DNA of 64,000 bases from positions 3,162,001 through 3,226,000 of the forward strand of contig NZ_RKQF01000001.1 in NCBI RefSeq assembly GCF_003814875.1, written 5' to 3'. Shown one piece after another: positions 55,752 to 64,000 of the stretch. Each line of letters opens with the position of its first letter. Position 1 is the first letter of the stretch. Origin of the DNA: Streptomyces sp. Ag109_O5-1 (GTDB taxonomy: Bacteria; Actinomycetota; Actinomycetes; Streptomycetales; Streptomycetaceae). Both the position numbers and the translations under genes were made by a program. Under the pieces are notes generated by a model, which saw only the letters and a program-made list of their open reading frames with translations, did no database searches and had not been told where the DNA came from.

Positions 55752-57218
55752 TCACACCAGGCGCCTGATCTCTCCGCGCACTCGGTAGAAGCCGCCCGAC
55801 GAGGAGTGCAGCGCGTCCACCACATAGCGCGCGCCGGGCTGGCGTATCGCACGCGGGAACTGGACGTTCCAACCCTGCTCGTAGCCGGCGGAGAGCACCC
55901 GCACGCGTACTCGGCCCCCTTGCTCGAAGCACTCCACGACGACACCGCTGCCCTCCGTGGGAACGGCGCTGACCGTGGCGACGGAGGCGGCGGTGGTCAG
56001 CGGCGCGTACGTCGGCAGGGCAGCCGCCAGCTTGATGTCCGCGGCGACCGGGACGGTGCCCGACTGAGCGGCGTTGATCGCGGCCTCGCTCGCGTCGATA
56101 CAGGCGAGCGAGCCGTCGGTGGAGACGATGTAGAGGCGTTCGTCGTGGTACTGCATGGAGAGCGCCGAGCCACCGCCCGTGCCGAGCTTCCACAGCCGGG
56201 TGCCGTCGGCGGTGAAGCAGTAGACGGAGGAGGCCGAGTCTCCCGCGAAGACGTACCGGCCGCCGGGGGACGTGGCGCACGAGTAGACCGCCGCGTCGCA
56301 CTGGTAGGACGCCTCGACGGACCCGGAGGACTTGGCGAGCCGCTGGACGACCCGCCGCCCCGTCCCTGCGTAGACCGCGTCCTCCTCCTGCCATCCGAAG
56401 AGCACGTTGCCGCTGGTCGCGGTGTGCCAGAGCTGCCTGGTGCCGTCGGCCGCGTAAGCCGTCACACCGCCACTGTGCCCGTGGTACACGGTGTCCTCGT
56501 CGGCACGCACCATCCACCCGTGCTCCCCCGACGAGTTGCGCGACCACTGGAGCTCGTCCTCATGGTCGATGACCGTCAGACCGCCGTTGCGATCGGAGAC
56601 GTTCAGCACGCCCGCGTGGATGTCCAGCCAGAAGATGTCCACCTCGGCCGCGATCTCGTAGGCGGCGAACGGCACCTTCGCCGAGAGGTCGTACACCCGG
56701 CCGTCGTCACAGCCCGCGTAGATCCAGAAGTCGTCCGCCACCAGGCATTTCACACCGTCGGGCAGCGAGTAGTGGGCCAGCACCTCGCCGTCATGGCTCA
56801 AGTTGTAGACACTGCCCTGCTGGTTGCCGACCCAGCAGCGGTCCTCGTCCACATGGATGCCGAATGCCGAGGCGCCGGTGCGGAACCGCCACAGCACCGG
56901 GGCGGCGGCCCGCGCCGTGGAGGGGGCCGACGTCACCTGACGGCGGGTCACGGGCCGGGCCGCGCGCTGCCCCTGGACGGCGGGTGCGTACCCCTTCCGC
57001 ACCTTCTCGGCTATCTTCTTCGCCGCCGCCGTCTGCGCCTTGTCGACCGTCGCGAAAGAGGAGACCTGGCGCTGCCCGTCCGCGCCGATCCGTCCGTACC
57101 GCACGGAGACGGTGGTCCCCTCGACGGTCACCTCGTAGAACTTGTGGGCACCGCCGCTTTCCTGGGACAGCTCCAGATACGTCGTGTTCCCCGACTGTCG
57201 TGCCTGCGCAGCGGACAC
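55752..57218 (-). CDS. WGR-domain protein with C-terminal beta-propeller
   Basis: This 488-aa protein begins with a WGR domain (about residues 10-78; core VRYGRIGADGQRQVSSF), a fold known from PARP-type DNA-damage enzymes and MolR. A linker (about 80-115) leads to a PQQ/WD40-like propeller (about 115-415) with repeats such as VDEDRCWVGNQQGSVYNLS and SPGGRYVFAGDSASSVYCF, then a basic C-terminal module (about 430-488). No signal peptide or catalytic domain is seen. I use the GTG at 57218, preceded by GGGGAGG. Role unknown; nucleic-acid sensing coupled to a scaffold propeller is a guess from domain identity. Confidence 0.78.
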   Translation of the reverse strand: MSAAQARQSGNTTYLELSQESGGAHKFYEVTVEGTTVSVRYGRIGADGQRQVSSFATVDKAQTAAAKKIAEKVRKGYAPAVQGQRAARPVTRRQVTSAPSTARAAAPVLWRFRTGASAFGIHVDEDRCWVGNQQGSVYNLSHDGEVLAHYSLPDGVKCLVADDFWIYAGCDDGRVYDLSAKVPFAAYEIAAEVDIFWLDIHAGVLNVSDRNGGLTVIDHEDELQWSRNSSGEHGWMVRADEDTVYHGHSGGVTAYAADGTRQLWHTATSGNVLFGWQEEDAVYAGTGRRVVQRLAKSSGSVEASYQCDAAVYSCATSPGGRYVFAGDSASSVYCFTADGTRLWKLGTGGGSALSMQYHDERLYIVSTDGSLACIDASEAAINAAQSGTVPVAADIKLAAALPTYAPLTTAASVATVSAVPTEGSGVVVECFEQGGRVRVRVLSAGYEQGWNVQFPRAIRQPGARYVVDALHSSSGGFYRVRGEIRRLV

Positions 57219-57308
57219 CGCACACCCCTCCCCAAGGTCTGGCCGGCCGGTGCGGCCGATCTCCAGTGACGCCAAGCTAATGGTCACCACTGACATCGGG
57301 GCCGGATC

Positions 57309-57572
57309 GTGGTCAGCGTCGCCGCTGGTCGGCTCGGCATCGGCTGCATGGTCGACTCCTGCCGCTGGGGCGAGAACTGCCGGGCCGGGCAGGAGCAGTA
57401 CTGCCTCAAGGGGCACACCCTGATCTTCGGCAGCCCCGACCCGGCCGATCCCGGCGAGTACGGGGCCGTGGACGCCGCCTACCGGAAGAAGTACGGCCGG
57501 TACACGAGCATCGTCGAGCACGTCCTGACCGACCGCGCCCGCGCATCCACCCTCCGCCTCGAACCGCATTGA
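57309..57572 (+). pseudogene. Composite remnant: alcohol dehydrogenase piece joined to DUF2255 tail
   Basis: An 87-residue frame starts with GCMVDSCRWGENCRAGQEQY, the structural-zinc cysteine loop of zinc alcohol dehydrogenases, and switches near 57420 to DAAYRKKYGRYTSIVEHVL and STLRLEPH, the end of a DUF2255-like protein. Neither half can fold alone. The region resembles the graveyard at 24.4-25.7 kb. A little of the dehydrogenase may extend upstream of 57309, but I cannot follow it. Confidence 0.6.
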
Positions 57573-57781
57573 CCCTTGAGCCGGGCGTCGGCCGGCCTGT
57601 CGGCACCGCACGCGCGAACCTGCCGACGTGCCGGGGCAGTTGGGCGTGCGATCATCGAGTGACAACTCTGCGCGAGGGTTTGGCCAACGGCACAATCGCA
57701 GCACCTCTCCCCGCCTCGCCCTCGGCACGTGAAGCGACCCCGATGAGTCGGTCGGCGATCTAGTACACGCTGGAGTCATGC

Positions 57782-58570
57782 ATGACGGCAGGCCCCTCCT
57801 CCGAAGGTCGTATCGACACGAGCAGGCCCCACCCTGCACGTGTCTACGACTGGCTGCTGGGCGGCAAGGACAACTACCCGGTCGATGAGGAGGTGGCCGC
57901 GAAGCTGCCACCGGAGGCACGCCTCAACGCCATGCGCAACCGGGCGTTCATGCACCGCGCGGCGGCCTGGCTGGCCGGCCACGGCATCGACCAGTTCCTC
58001 GACATCGGTACGGGCATCCCGACCCAGCCGAACCTGCATCAGATCGTGCAGGGCATAGTGCCGTCCGCACGGATCGCCTACGCCGACAACGACCCCATCG
58101 TGCTGCGGCACGCGGAGGCCCTGCTCGTCAGCAGTCCCGAGGGGGGCACCGACTACATCGAGGCCGACGTACGGGAGCCGGGAGCCATCCTCGACCACGC
58201 CCGTTCGTTCCTGGACTTCGACCGGCCCGTCGCGCTGTCGATGATCGCGCTGATGCACTTCATCACCGACGACGAGAACCCCTACGGCCTGACACGGACG
58301 CTGCTCGACGCGCTGCCCTCGGGCAGTTACCTCATGTTCTCCCACGGCACCGCCGATGAGCACCCGCACCTCGCCAAGGCGGTGACCACGACGTACCGCA
58401 AGGGCGAGATCCCCCTGCGCATGCGTACGCGGGCCGAGGTCGAGCCGTTCTTCGAGGGCCTGGAACTGGTGGCTCCGGGGCTGGTCACGGCGACCAGGTG
58501 GTACAAGGACTCACCGGCGCCCGCCCAGGAACCGAGCGGCTTCTACGTGGGCGTCGCCCGCGTACCGTAG
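57782..58570 (+). CDS. SAM-dependent methyltransferase (PF04672-type)
   Basis: This 262-aa protein matches the actinomycete S-adenosyl methyltransferase family once called DUF574: HPARVYDWLLGGKDNYPVD at residues 17-35 is its hallmark, and FLDIGTGIPTQPNLHQ (about 72-87) is the SAM-binding glycine loop, followed by ARIAYADNDPIVLRHA. Substrates are unknown, and such genes are numerous in Streptomyces. TGGAG lies seven bases before the ATG. It stands alone with a strong terminator. Confidence 0.85.
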   Translation: MTAGPSSEGRIDTSRPHPARVYDWLLGGKDNYPVDEEVAAKLPPEARLNAMRNRAFMHRAAAWLAGHGIDQFLDIGTGIPTQPNLHQIVQGIVPSARIAYADNDPIVLRHAEALLVSSPEGGTDYIEADVREPGAILDHARSFLDFDRPVALSMIALMHFITDDENPYGLTRTLLDALPSGSYLMFSHGTADEHPHLAKAVTTTYRKGEIPLRMRTRAEVEPFFEGLELVAPGLVTATRWYKDSPAPAQEPSGFYVGVARVP

Positions 58571-58594
58571 GGATCCCCACGCGCCCGAGGGCAG

Positions 58595-58633
58595 CGGGCG
58601 GCCACGGGCGGACCGTCCGCCCGTGGCCGCCCG
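58595..58633 (+). terminator. 19-bp perfect hairpin
   Basis: The arms 58595-58613 and 58615-58633 are perfect complements around one base (about three unpaired in practice), 25 bp after the methyltransferase stop. It is the strongest stem-loop I found in the window. Confidence 0.85.
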
Positions 58634-58690
58634 GCCCCGGAACGACCGGATACAGTGCGCGCGATGGCAGCCCGGTCAAGGAGGGGAAGC

Positions 58691-59911
58691 GTGACCGACA
58701 CCAGCAACACCCGACCCGTCGACAGTGAGGCGCAGGGGGCACGACAGAGCCCACTGCAGCGCCTGATGCGCTTCATCCCTCTGATCGCCCCGGTCCTGCT
58801 GTGGGCCGTGCCCTGCTGGGTGCTGCTGTACGCCGGCCAGCACTGGCCGCTGCCCGTCACTCTGGCCGGCACCGCCCTGTTCGCCCTGGGCCTGGCCGGT
58901 ATGCCGCTCGCGATGGTGCGCGGCCACGGCCGGCGCCAGCAGGACCGGGCGGCGATCGTCGGTGACACCCTGCTGGGCAGCAGCTGGGTGCTGTTCACCT
59001 GGTCCGCTCTGCTCGGTGTCCTGCTGCGGCTCGCTCTGACCGTGGCCGGCGTCGGCGAGAGCCAGGACCGGGCCCGCATCGTCACCTGGGCCGTCCTCGG
59101 CGTGGCCGCCGTACTCCTCGCCTGGGGGTACGCCGAGGCCCGCCGCGTGCCGCGCGTGCGCCGGCTCGATGTGCAACTCCCCCGACTGGGTGCCGCTTTG
59201 GACGGCACCCGCGTCGTCCTCATCACCGACACCCACTACGGCCCCCTCGACCGCGCCCGCTGGTCGGCACGGGTGTGCGAGACGGTGAACACCCTGGAGG
59301 CCGACCTGGTCTGCCACACCGGCGACATCGCGGACGGCACGGCCGAACGCCGCCGCGCCCAGGCCGCCCCGCTCGGCACCGTGCGGGCCACCCGGGCCCG
59401 TGTCTACGTCACCGGCAACCACGAGTACTACAGCGAGGCCCAGGGCTGGGTCGACCTGATGGACGAGCTGGGCTGGGAGCCGCTGCGCAACCGCCATCTG
59501 CTCCTCGAACGCGGAGGCGACACCCTCGTGGTCGCCGGTGTGGATGACGTCACCGCCGAGTCCTCCGGCCTGGCAGGCCACCGCGCCCATCTCGCCGGAG
59601 CCCTGAGCGGCGCCGACCCCGACCTGCCCGTCCTGCTCCTGGCACACCAGCCCAAGTTCGTCGACCGGGCGGCAGCGGACGGGGTCGACCTGCAGCTCTC
59701 CGGCCACACCCACGGCGGCCAGATCTGGCCCTTCCACTACCTGGTCCGCATCGACCAGCCCGTCGTGGCCGGCCTCAGCCGCCACGGCGCCCGCACCCTC
59801 CTCTACACCAGCCGCGGCACCGGCTTCTGGGGCCCGCCGTTCCGCGTCTTCGCCCCCAGCGAGATCACCCTGCTCGTGCTCCGTTCCCCGCAACGGCCCG
59901 CCTCGGCGTAG
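58691..59911 (+). CDS. Membrane-anchored metallophosphoesterase
   Basis: This 406-aa protein has about four N-terminal helices (roughly 28-50, 55-77, 92-117, 134-150) and a calcineurin-like phosphoesterase domain (about 170-395) with all metal motifs: LITDTHYGP, CHTGDIADG, VTGNHEYY, LLLAHQPKF and SGHTHGGQIW. The domain probably sits at the cell surface like YkuE-type lipid phosphatases, though the side is uncertain. The GTG at 58691 follows AAGGAGG seven bases upstream; the ATG 12 codons earlier lacks a site. Confidence 0.83.
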   Translation: MTDTSNTRPVDSEAQGARQSPLQRLMRFIPLIAPVLLWAVPCWVLLYAGQHWPLPVTLAGTALFALGLAGMPLAMVRGHGRRQQDRAAIVGDTLLGSSWVLFTWSALLGVLLRLALTVAGVGESQDRARIVTWAVLGVAAVLLAWGYAEARRVPRVRRLDVQLPRLGAALDGTRVVLITDTHYGPLDRARWSARVCETVNTLEADLVCHTGDIADGTAERRRAQAAPLGTVRATRARVYVTGNHEYYSEAQGWVDLMDELGWEPLRNRHLLLERGGDTLVVAGVDDVTAESSGLAGHRAHLAGALSGADPDLPVLLLAHQPKFVDRAAADGVDLQLSGHTHGGQIWPFHYLVRIDQPVVAGLSRHGARTLLYTSRGTGFWGPPFRVFAPSEITLLVLRSPQRPASA

Positions 59912-59921
59912 CCGGCGTCCG

Positions 59922-59971
59922 GGGCGGGTACCGGGTCGTGAGCGCCCGGGCGGGTACCGGGTCGGAGCGCC
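59922..59971. repeat. 25-bp direct duplication between genes
   Basis: GGGCGGGTACCGGGTCG followed by (T)GAGCGCC occurs at 59922-59946 and 59948-59971, differing by one base. It fills most of the gap between the convergent phosphoesterase and TetR genes. Confidence 0.75.
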
Positions 59972-59982
59972 GGGCCGTCGCG

Positions 59983-60561
59983 TCAGATCACGGCGAGCCG
60001 GTCCACCAGCAGCTCCACCCTCGGCTCGGCGTACTCGGGCAGCAGGCGGCCCGCACGGGTCAGGGTCGCCAGGCCGTGCAGGGACGCCCAGAACACCTCG
60101 GTGAACAGCCCCGGGTCGACACCGTCCCCGGCGACCTCGCCGAGGCTCTCCAGAAGGGCGGCGAAGGCGTCCTTCAAGGGCTGCGGGGTGTCCTCCTGTG
60201 CGTAGGCCAGGCCGCCGTCGAGCTGGAACAACGCGTCGTAGACCGCCGGGTTGCGTGCGGCGAAGTCGAGGTAGGCGCGGGCCAGGGCGGCGACCCGGGC
60301 GCGCGGGCCGTCCGCGGCACGGGTCGCGGCCCGTAGCAACGCGGCCATTTCGGTGGCGCCCTCCAGGGCGACGGCGCCGATGATCTCCCGCTTGCCGCGG
60401 AAGTGGCTGTAGAGGACGGGCTGGCTGTACTCGATGCGCTCGGCGAGCCGGCGGGTGGTGACCGCGTCCCAGCCCTGCTGCTCGGCGAGTTCGCGGGCCG
60501 TCGCCACGATGAGGCGTTCGCGGGCCGCCCGTTCGCGTTCCTTGCGTTCCTGTACCGACAT
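59983..60561 (-). CDS. TetR-family repressor
   Basis: This 192-aa repressor has the TetR helix-turn-helix near the N-terminus (VTTRRLAERIEYSQPVLYSH, residues 34-53) and a WHG-type C-terminal ligand domain (VFWASLHGLATLTRAGRL). Divergent from the DUF1772 gene across 91 bp with two CTAGCA-N-TGCTAG palindromes, it surely controls both. Ligands of this subgroup are usually small hydrophobic compounds. The second ATG option is not supported; the chosen one fits the family length. Confidence 0.85.
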   Translation of the reverse strand: MSVQERKERERAARERLIVATARELAEQQGWDAVTTRRLAERIEYSQPVLYSHFRGKREIIGAVALEGATEMAALLRAATRAADGPRARVAALARAYLDFAARNPAVYDALFQLDGGLAYAQEDTPQPLKDAFAALLESLGEVAGDGVDPGLFTEVFWASLHGLATLTRAGRLLPEYAEPRVELLVDRLAVI

Positions 60562-60570
60562 GATTCGATC

Positions 60571-60635
60571 CTAGCACTGCTAGACACCCGAGCGGCAGCA
60601 GTACTAGTGTTGCCTCATCCGCTAGCAGTGCTAGC
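60571..60635. promoter_or_regulatory. TetR operators CTAGCANTGCTAG
   Basis: CTAGCACTGCTAG (60571-60583) and GCTAGCAGTGCTAGC (60621-60635) are perfect palindromes sharing the core CTAGCA-N-TGCTAG. One is next to the tetR start and the other 17 bp before the DUF1772 start. A partial copy, AGTACTAGTGTTG, lies between them. Confidence 0.82.
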
Positions 60636-60652
60636 TCAACGGAGGGATCGTC

Positions 60653-61099
60653 ATGCTCAACGCACTCGAGGTCGTCACCACCGTCGTCGTCGGCCTGATG
60701 GTGGGGGTGGAGTTTTCCGTCGCCTTCATCATGAACCGGATCCTGGACGCACTTCCCGAGGACAGCGGCCAGCTCGGCCATGCCCACGGCGGCCGGATGC
60801 TCGGCGCCCTGATGCCGTTCTGGTACATCGGCTCGCTGGTCCTCAGCGCGATCTGGGCCATCGCCGGATGGCACCGTCACGGCGCCGGACTCGTCGTCAC
60901 CGCCGCCGGACTGCTGATCGTCAGTGTGGTCATGTCGATACTGCTGCTCGTCCCGATCAACAACCGGAACAAGACCTGGACCCCCGAGAACCGGCCCGCC
61001 GACTGGAAGGAGCAGCTGGACCGTTGGGGCCGCTACCACTACGTCCGCGTCGCCGTCCTGATCGCCGCCTTCACCCTGCTCGCCGCCGCCCTCGTCTGA
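60653..61099 (+). CDS. DUF1772 membrane protein
   Basis: This 148-aa protein has four predicted helices (about 5-30, 48-70, 78-100, 127-147) and the family motif VGVEFSVAFIMNRI. DUF1772 includes anthrone oxygenase-like proteins, but most members have no known reaction. ACGGAGGGA precedes the ATG. It is the only gene controlled by the divergent TetR, so it may act on the TetR ligand. Confidence 0.83.
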   Translation: MLNALEVVTTVVVGLMVGVEFSVAFIMNRILDALPEDSGQLGHAHGGRMLGALMPFWYIGSLVLSAIWAIAGWHRHGAGLVVTAAGLLIVSVVMSILLLVPINNRNKTWTPENRPADWKEQLDRWGRYHYVRVAVLIAAFTLLAAALV

Positions 61100-61403
61100 G
61101 CCATGCCCCGTTGACGGAGTGAGGAACTTCAACGACCCCCGGGGGGAGTTGGGCGGATTTCACCTGCCGCATTTCGGCCAAGTCCCCCAACTCCCCATAG
61201 CTACAAGGAGTTAAAAAACGAAGCAAAGTTTTCCCGGGAGGCATACATAACATCAAGGTAAGTTCATCTGACAAAGATTTCGTAGGCTTAGGATCAGACC
61301 AACGGGGGCCGCCAACTCCACTTGTTGAACCGATCAACACCTGTCGAAACACCTCGCGTTGCCCGGGGATCGACGGGCATGCACGCGCTAGAGAGGTCAC
61401 ATA
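61100..61403. other. Long leader of eccC with AT-rich stretch
   Basis: There is no gene here. After a long hairpin (61143-61196), about 95 bp (61196-61290) are strikingly AT-richer than the rest of the window. A promoter-like TAGGAT (61289-61294), with CTGACA 15 bp upstream, could start the eccC transcript. Confidence 0.5.
61143..61196. terminator. Long-loop hairpin upstream of eccC
   Basis: GGGGAGTTGGG (61143-61153) pairs with CCCAACTCCCC (61186-61196) around a 32-nt loop. It may end the DUF1772 transcript or act as a leader structure. Confidence 0.5.
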
Positions 61404-64000
61404 TTGAGCACCGTGGTGGCCAAGCGATCCTCGCGCGCGGAGGGTCCGCAGTTGCCCGAGGGTCAGGTCGAACTGGCCGAGCCACCTGTTCTGGGGGAGC
61501 CGGCCAGCGCCGACTTCGGGTCGGCGCTGATGTACCTGCCGATGGGACTGGGCACCGGTGCCATGGTCCTGATGTTCTCCATGCGCAGTGCCGGGCCGAC
61601 GACGTACTTGATGTCCGGAATGATGGGCGTCGCCATGATCAGCATGACGCTGACCCAGATCGGCCGGTCCAGTTCCGAGCGCCGCCGCAGGATGCGCGCG
61701 GAACGCCGTGACTATCTGCGTTATCTGGCGCAGAAGCGTCGTCAGGCCCGTCAGGCCGCCGCCCAGCAGCGGTCCGCCCTGCTGTGGGACAACCCCGATC
61801 CGGGACAGCTGTGGGCACTGGCGATGGGCGCCCGGTTGTGGGAACGCCGCCCCGCTCATGGGGACTTCGCCCGTGTCCGTATCGGACAGGGCATCCGGCG
61901 GGCGGCGTTGGAGTTCCTGCCCCCGCAGACCAAACCGGTGGAGGATCTGGAGCCGCTGACGGCCATCTCGCTGCGGCGGTTCACCAAGGCGCATCAGACG
62001 GTGCCGCGGCTGCCGATCCCGGTCGCACTGCGCCGCTTCACCAGCGTGGAGCTCGCGGGCGAACCGGAGCCCGCGCTCGCCCTGCTACGCGCGATGATCG
62101 GTCAGCTCGCGGTGTTCCACTCCCCCGACGAGTTGCGGATCGCCGTACTGGGTGGTGAGTCGGCGCGGGACGAGTGGGACTGGCTCAAGTGGCTGCCGCA
62201 CAACGCCCATCCGAGCGAAGCCGACGACGCGGGTCCGGTCCGGCTGGCGGCCGAGGACCACGACACGCTGCTGGAGCTGCTGGGCACGGACGTCCGCGAC
62301 CGTCCCGACCACGACCCGGACGCCTCCCCCAGCGTGGCCGAGCCGTTCGTGGTGATCGTGGCGCAGGGGATACGGCTGCCGGAGACCTCACGGCTGCTGC
62401 ACGGCGGGCTGCGCAACGTCGTTCTGCTGGACGCGACCGGCGCGATGACCGGTGGCCCGAAGGTGCTGCGGCTCACGGCACACGGCACGAGTGTCGCCTT
62501 CCCCTCCGGTGACGACACGGTCACCGCCGAGGCCGACGCGCTCAGCCGCACCCAGGCCGACACCCTGGCCCGCACCCTGGCGCCGATGCGCACCAGCGGC
62601 AGCGTCGACCTGACGGACCAGGCGCTGGACTCGGACTTCGACCTGACCGCCCTGCTGGGCATCCGCGACCCGCGCACCTTCGACGTGGCCGCCAAGTGGC
62701 GCCCGCGGCAGGCCCAGTCGGCCCGCCTGCTGGTGCCGCTGGGTGTCACGGAGGACGGCGAGGTCGTCGAGCTGGACATCAAGGAGTCGGCGCAGGGGGG
62801 CATGGGCCCGCACGGCCTGCTCATCGGTGCGACCGGTTCCGGCAAGAGCGAACTGCTGCGCACGCTGGTGCTGGGTCTGGTCGCCACCCACTCCTCCGAG
62901 GTCCTCAACCTGGTGCTGGTCGACTTCAAGGGCGGCGCGACGTTCCTGGGGATGGACCGGCTGCCGCACACCTCGGCGGTCATCACCAACCTCGCCGACG
63001 AGATCCATCTCGTGGACCGGATGCGCGACTCCATCAACGGCGAGATGATCCGCCGTCAGGAGCTGCTGCGCGACTCCGGGTACTCCTCGCTGTTCGACTA
63101 CGAGAAGGCGCGGGGCGCCGGGGTGAACCTCACCCCGCTGCCGTCGCTGCTGATCATCGTCGACGAGTTCTCCGAACTGCTCGCCAGCAAGCCGGAGTTC
63201 GTGGACCTCTTCGTCTCCATCGGCCGCCTCGGACGCAGCCTCGGTGTGCATCTGCTCCTCGCCTCCCAGCGCCTGGACGAAAGCCGCATCCACAAGGTGG
63301 AGGGCCATCTGTCCTACCGGATCGCCCTGCGCACGTTCTCCTCGATGGAATCGCGCAGCGTCATCGGTGTCTCCAGCGCCTATGAACTGCCGTCGGCACC
63401 GGGCAACGGCTATCTGAAGGTGGACACGACCAACCTGGTGCGTTTCAAGGCCGCGTACGTGTCCGGCCCCGCGCCGGAGCCGGTGAGCGAGGCGGAGCAG
63501 AGCGCCGAACAGGCCAGGGCCGCCCAGGAGATCACCGTGTTCGGTCTGGCGCAGCAGGGCACGCTGCTGTCGGAACGCACCGAGGAACACCCCGCCGAGC
63601 TCCGGCCGCTGCGGTCCGCCGAGCGCGAGGAGCCCGCCGGGCCGGCCGCGGGCGCCGAGCAGAGCGAGGAGAGTCTGCTGGAGGTGCTGATCGGCCGGCT
63701 GGAGGAGAGCGGCCCGCCGGCCCGCCAGGTGTGGCTGCCTCCGCTGACCGAGTCCCCGAGCCTCGACCAGCTGCTGCCCGGTATCGTCCCCGACCCGGTG
63801 CGCGGTATGAGCGCTGCGGACTATCCGGCGCTGGGCTCGCTGCGGGTGCCGCTGGCCATCGTCGACCGGCCCTTCGAGCAGTTGCGTGAGCTGCTGGTCG
63901 CCGACCTGTCCGGCGCCGACGGTCACATCGGTCTTGTCGGCGCCCCGCAGACCGGCAAGTCGACCATGCTGCGCACGCTGATGATGTCCCTCGCGCTGAC
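61404..64000 (+). CDS. eccC: Type VII secretion ATPase EccC (3' end beyond window)
   Basis: The first 865 codons of an FtsK/SpoIIIE-like ATPase that drives export of WXG100 proteins by the type VII (ESX) system. Two membrane helices (about 40-62 and 67-85) precede a basic linker; the first ATPase domain has Walker A GATGSGKSELLRT (475-487, Lys481) and Walker B SLLIIVDEFSELL near 585. The second domain begins just before the edge with GAPQTGKSTMLRT (Lys852). I start at the TTG at 61404, with GAGAGG upstream; a GTG three codons later is possible. Partner genes (eccB, eccD, mycP, esx) should lie to the right. Confidence 0.85.
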   Translation, partial: MSTVVAKRSSRAEGPQLPEGQVELAEPPVLGEPASADFGSALMYLPMGLGTGAMVLMFSMRSAGPTTYLMSGMMGVAMISMTLTQIGRSSSERRRRMRAERRDYLRYLAQKRRQARQAAAQQRSALLWDNPDPGQLWALAMGARLWERRPAHGDFARVRIGQGIRRAALEFLPPQTKPVEDLEPLTAISLRRFTKAHQTVPRLPIPVALRRFTSVELAGEPEPALALLRAMIGQLAVFHSPDELRIAVLGGESARDEWDWLKWLPHNAHPSEADDAGPVRLAAEDHDTLLELLGTDVRDRPDHDPDASPSVAEPFVVIVAQGIRLPETSRLLHGGLRNVVLLDATGAMTGGPKVLRLTAHGTSVAFPSGDDTVTAEADALSRTQADTLARTLAPMRTSGSVDLTDQALDSDFDLTALLGIRDPRTFDVAAKWRPRQAQSARLLVPLGVTEDGEVVELDIKESAQGGMGPHGLLIGATGSGKSELLRTLVLGLVATHSSEVLNLVLVDFKGGATFLGMDRLPHTSAVITNLADEIHLVDRMRDSINGEMIRRQELLRDSGYSSLFDYEKARGAGVNLTPLPSLLIIVDEFSELLASKPEFVDLFVSIGRLGRSLGVHLLLASQRLDESRIHKVEGHLSYRIALRTFSSMESRSVIGVSSAYELPSAPGNGYLKVDTTNLVRFKAAYVSGPAPEPVSEAEQSAEQARAAQEITVFGLAQQGTLLSERTEEHPAELRPLRSAEREEPAGPAAGAEQSEESLLEVLIGRLEESGPPARQVWLPPLTESPSLDQLLPGIVPDPVRGMSAADYPALGSLRVPLAIVDRPFEQLRELLVADLSGADGHIGLVGAPQTGKSTMLRTLMMSLAL

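Noticed and set aside
59922..59971. Attachment site of an integrated element
   Set aside because: The two copies lie side by side between ordinary genes with no integrase, tRNA gene or inserted DNA between them.

Overview
The window is 64 kb of very GC-rich DNA, apart from a short AT-richer leader near 61.2 kb. Together with GTG/TTG starts, stop-start (ATGA/GTGA) gene overlaps and large LuxR-type ATPase regulators (LALs), DUF5709, S-adenosyl methyltransferase (PF04672) and EccC families, this points to a chromosomal segment of a Streptomyces or close relative. I see no rRNA, tRNA, CRISPR array, prophage or intact insertion sequence.

Layout. 0.4-6 kb: rightward run of a YtcJ-like amidohydrolase, an isochorismatase-fold hydrolase, DoxX and YoaK membrane proteins and an MFS exporter. 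6-15.6 kb: leftward poxB, a GNAT protein, an MFS transporter, a flavin disulfide oxidoreductase, Dps, LysR, a luciferase-like monooxygenase with its FMN reductase, and a small exported peptide with DUF5709. Six promoters between 0.36 and 15.6 kb share one layout (10-bp GC palindrome, 26 bp, CTASCGT), so these stress/redox genes look like one regulon. 15.6-24.4 kb: two overlapping AraC paralogues, an esterase-like protein with Cys at the nucleophile position, and a divergent pair of LALs, one with Arg replacing the P-loop Lys. 24.4-30.5 kb: an eroded zone with pieces of five unrelated genes, then a frameshifted secreted hydrolase and a PadR-controlled ABC exporter with three frameshifts.

30.8-39.9 kb: a sugar-uptake locus of ABC importer, GH3 glycosidase, LacI repressor and secreted lectin-bearing beta-propeller glycosidase, tied together by the operator CGAAANNNTTTCG. 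40-43 kb: MarR with an aldo-keto reductase and a Gfo/Idh dehydrogenase. 43-46.6 kb: a PAS-GAF-SpoIIE phosphatase and an exported serine hydrolase. 46.9-55.7 kb: myo-inositol catabolism with a LacI regulator, a collapsed Gfo/Idh minigene, a TIM-barrel isomerase, iolC, an aldolase-like protein, iolB, iolD and mmsA. The inositol dehydrogenase step has no intact gene here. 55.7-61.1 kb: a WGR/beta-propeller protein, gene remnants, a methyltransferase, a membrane metallophosphoesterase, and a TetR/DUF1772 pair with palindromic operators. The window ends inside eccC, the type VII secretion ATPase.

All calls come from reading translated sequence and motifs; no database search was run.
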